5,156 nucleotides of DNA from Chloroflexota bacterium. Lineage in GTDB: Bacteria > Chloroflexota > Dehalococcoidia > DSTF01 > JACRBR01. The notes under the pieces are model-generated. The model made no database searches and had not been told where the DNA came from. It saw only the letters and a list, made by a program, of their open reading frames with translations. The stretch spans positions 1 through 5,156 of the forward strand of contig JANXYW010000388.1 in the NCBI GenBank assembly GCA_025355835.1. Direction: 5' to 3'. Position numbers and translations under genes: made by a program. Below are positions 4,963 through 5,156 of the stretch, piece after piece. Position 1 is the first letter of the stretch. The number at the start of each line of letters is the position of its first letter.

Positions 4963-5102
4963 GGATTTCGCGGATTTCACGGAAGGGGATGGGTCCACAG
5001 ATTTCACCGATTTCCACAGATTAGACGATGATGGGAACCACGGATTTCGCGGATTGCACGGAGAGCAACCGGGAGCCACGAAGGACACGAAGGAGCACGA
5101 AA
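4954..5102 (+). repeat. Composite short-repeat array over the methyltransferase 5' end
   Basis: Reading the plus strand: a 30-nt module at 4954-4983 (starts GGGAACCACGGATTTCG) recurs at 5033-5062 with one mismatch. Between them lies a related module at 4994-5023, built as CCACAGATTT, CACCGATTT and CCACAGATTA. A third type, at 5071-5093, starts GGGAGCCACGAAGGACACG and is followed by AGCACGAAAG. The first 23 nt of the 30-nt module and all 23 nt of the third module are exact copies of those in the CoA-transferase gene (1196-1218, 1236-1258), in the same orientation and nearly the same spacing (start to start 38 versus 40 nt). Confidence 0.9.
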
Positions 5103-5156
5103 GATTGGGACGGCGCGCCCATCTTGTGGACTGAATATTGCAAGGATAGCCGACGC

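Noticed and set aside
4558..5031. Plus-strand 157-residue open frame opposite the methyltransferase
   Set aside because: It is a shadow frame rich in Val/Glu/Arg; its end merely reads through the repeat array (GFRGFHG-type residues).

Overview
The window looks like a piece of a GC-rich bacterial chromosome. The gene content (a VOC protein next to a class III CoA-transferase, plsX, a small methyltransferase), the frequent GTG starts, and the short CACAGAGG / CCACGGATT / CCACGAAGG type repeats suggest a Chloroflexota (Dehalococcoidia-like) or similar environmental lineage. That placement is an inference from protein style and repeat type; no ribosomal marker is present.

Layout, left to right. 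(1) At 1-116 (minus) is the N-terminus of a VOC/glyoxalase-fold protein cut by the window edge. (2) At 117-581 is a divergent intergenic region with a 21-bp palindrome, nested inverted repeats and a good -10 box (TATACT). (3) At 582-1925 (plus) is a CaiB/BaiF class III CoA-transferase. It keeps its catalytic Asp169 but carries about 53 extra codons made of an intergenic-type repeat array. (4) At 1926-2162 is a repeat-filled convergent gap. A 102-bp tandem duplication there has copied the tail of the CoA-transferase gene, and it is followed by a perfect hairpin. (5) At 2163-2767 (minus) is a two-gene module with visibly lower GC: a candidate antitoxin, then an overlapping RelE/ParE-like toxin. 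(6) At 2992-3984 (minus) is plsX, phosphate acyltransferase, with a leader holding three GCGCCACG repeats. (7) At 4180-4962 (minus) is a class I SAM-dependent methyltransferase. A second repeat array covers its start region and continues almost to the right edge.

The three metabolic genes do not form an obvious single operon. plsX acts in phospholipid synthesis. The CoA-transferase and VOC protein are divergent and could serve one acyl-CoA pathway. The toxin-antitoxin pair looks inserted between plsX and the CoA-transferase.

The most notable signal is the repeat family. A few modules recur as exact 23-nt copies, all in the same orientation on the plus strand. Three of the modules are free of stop codons in all six frames. 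The arrays sit inside one gene in frame, over the 3' end of that gene, and over the 5' end of another. A second family of hairpins with GTA(G/C)GGGC and GCCCT(C/G) ends occurs twice, plus one half copy. No CRISPR array, rRNA, tRNA or transposase gene was seen.
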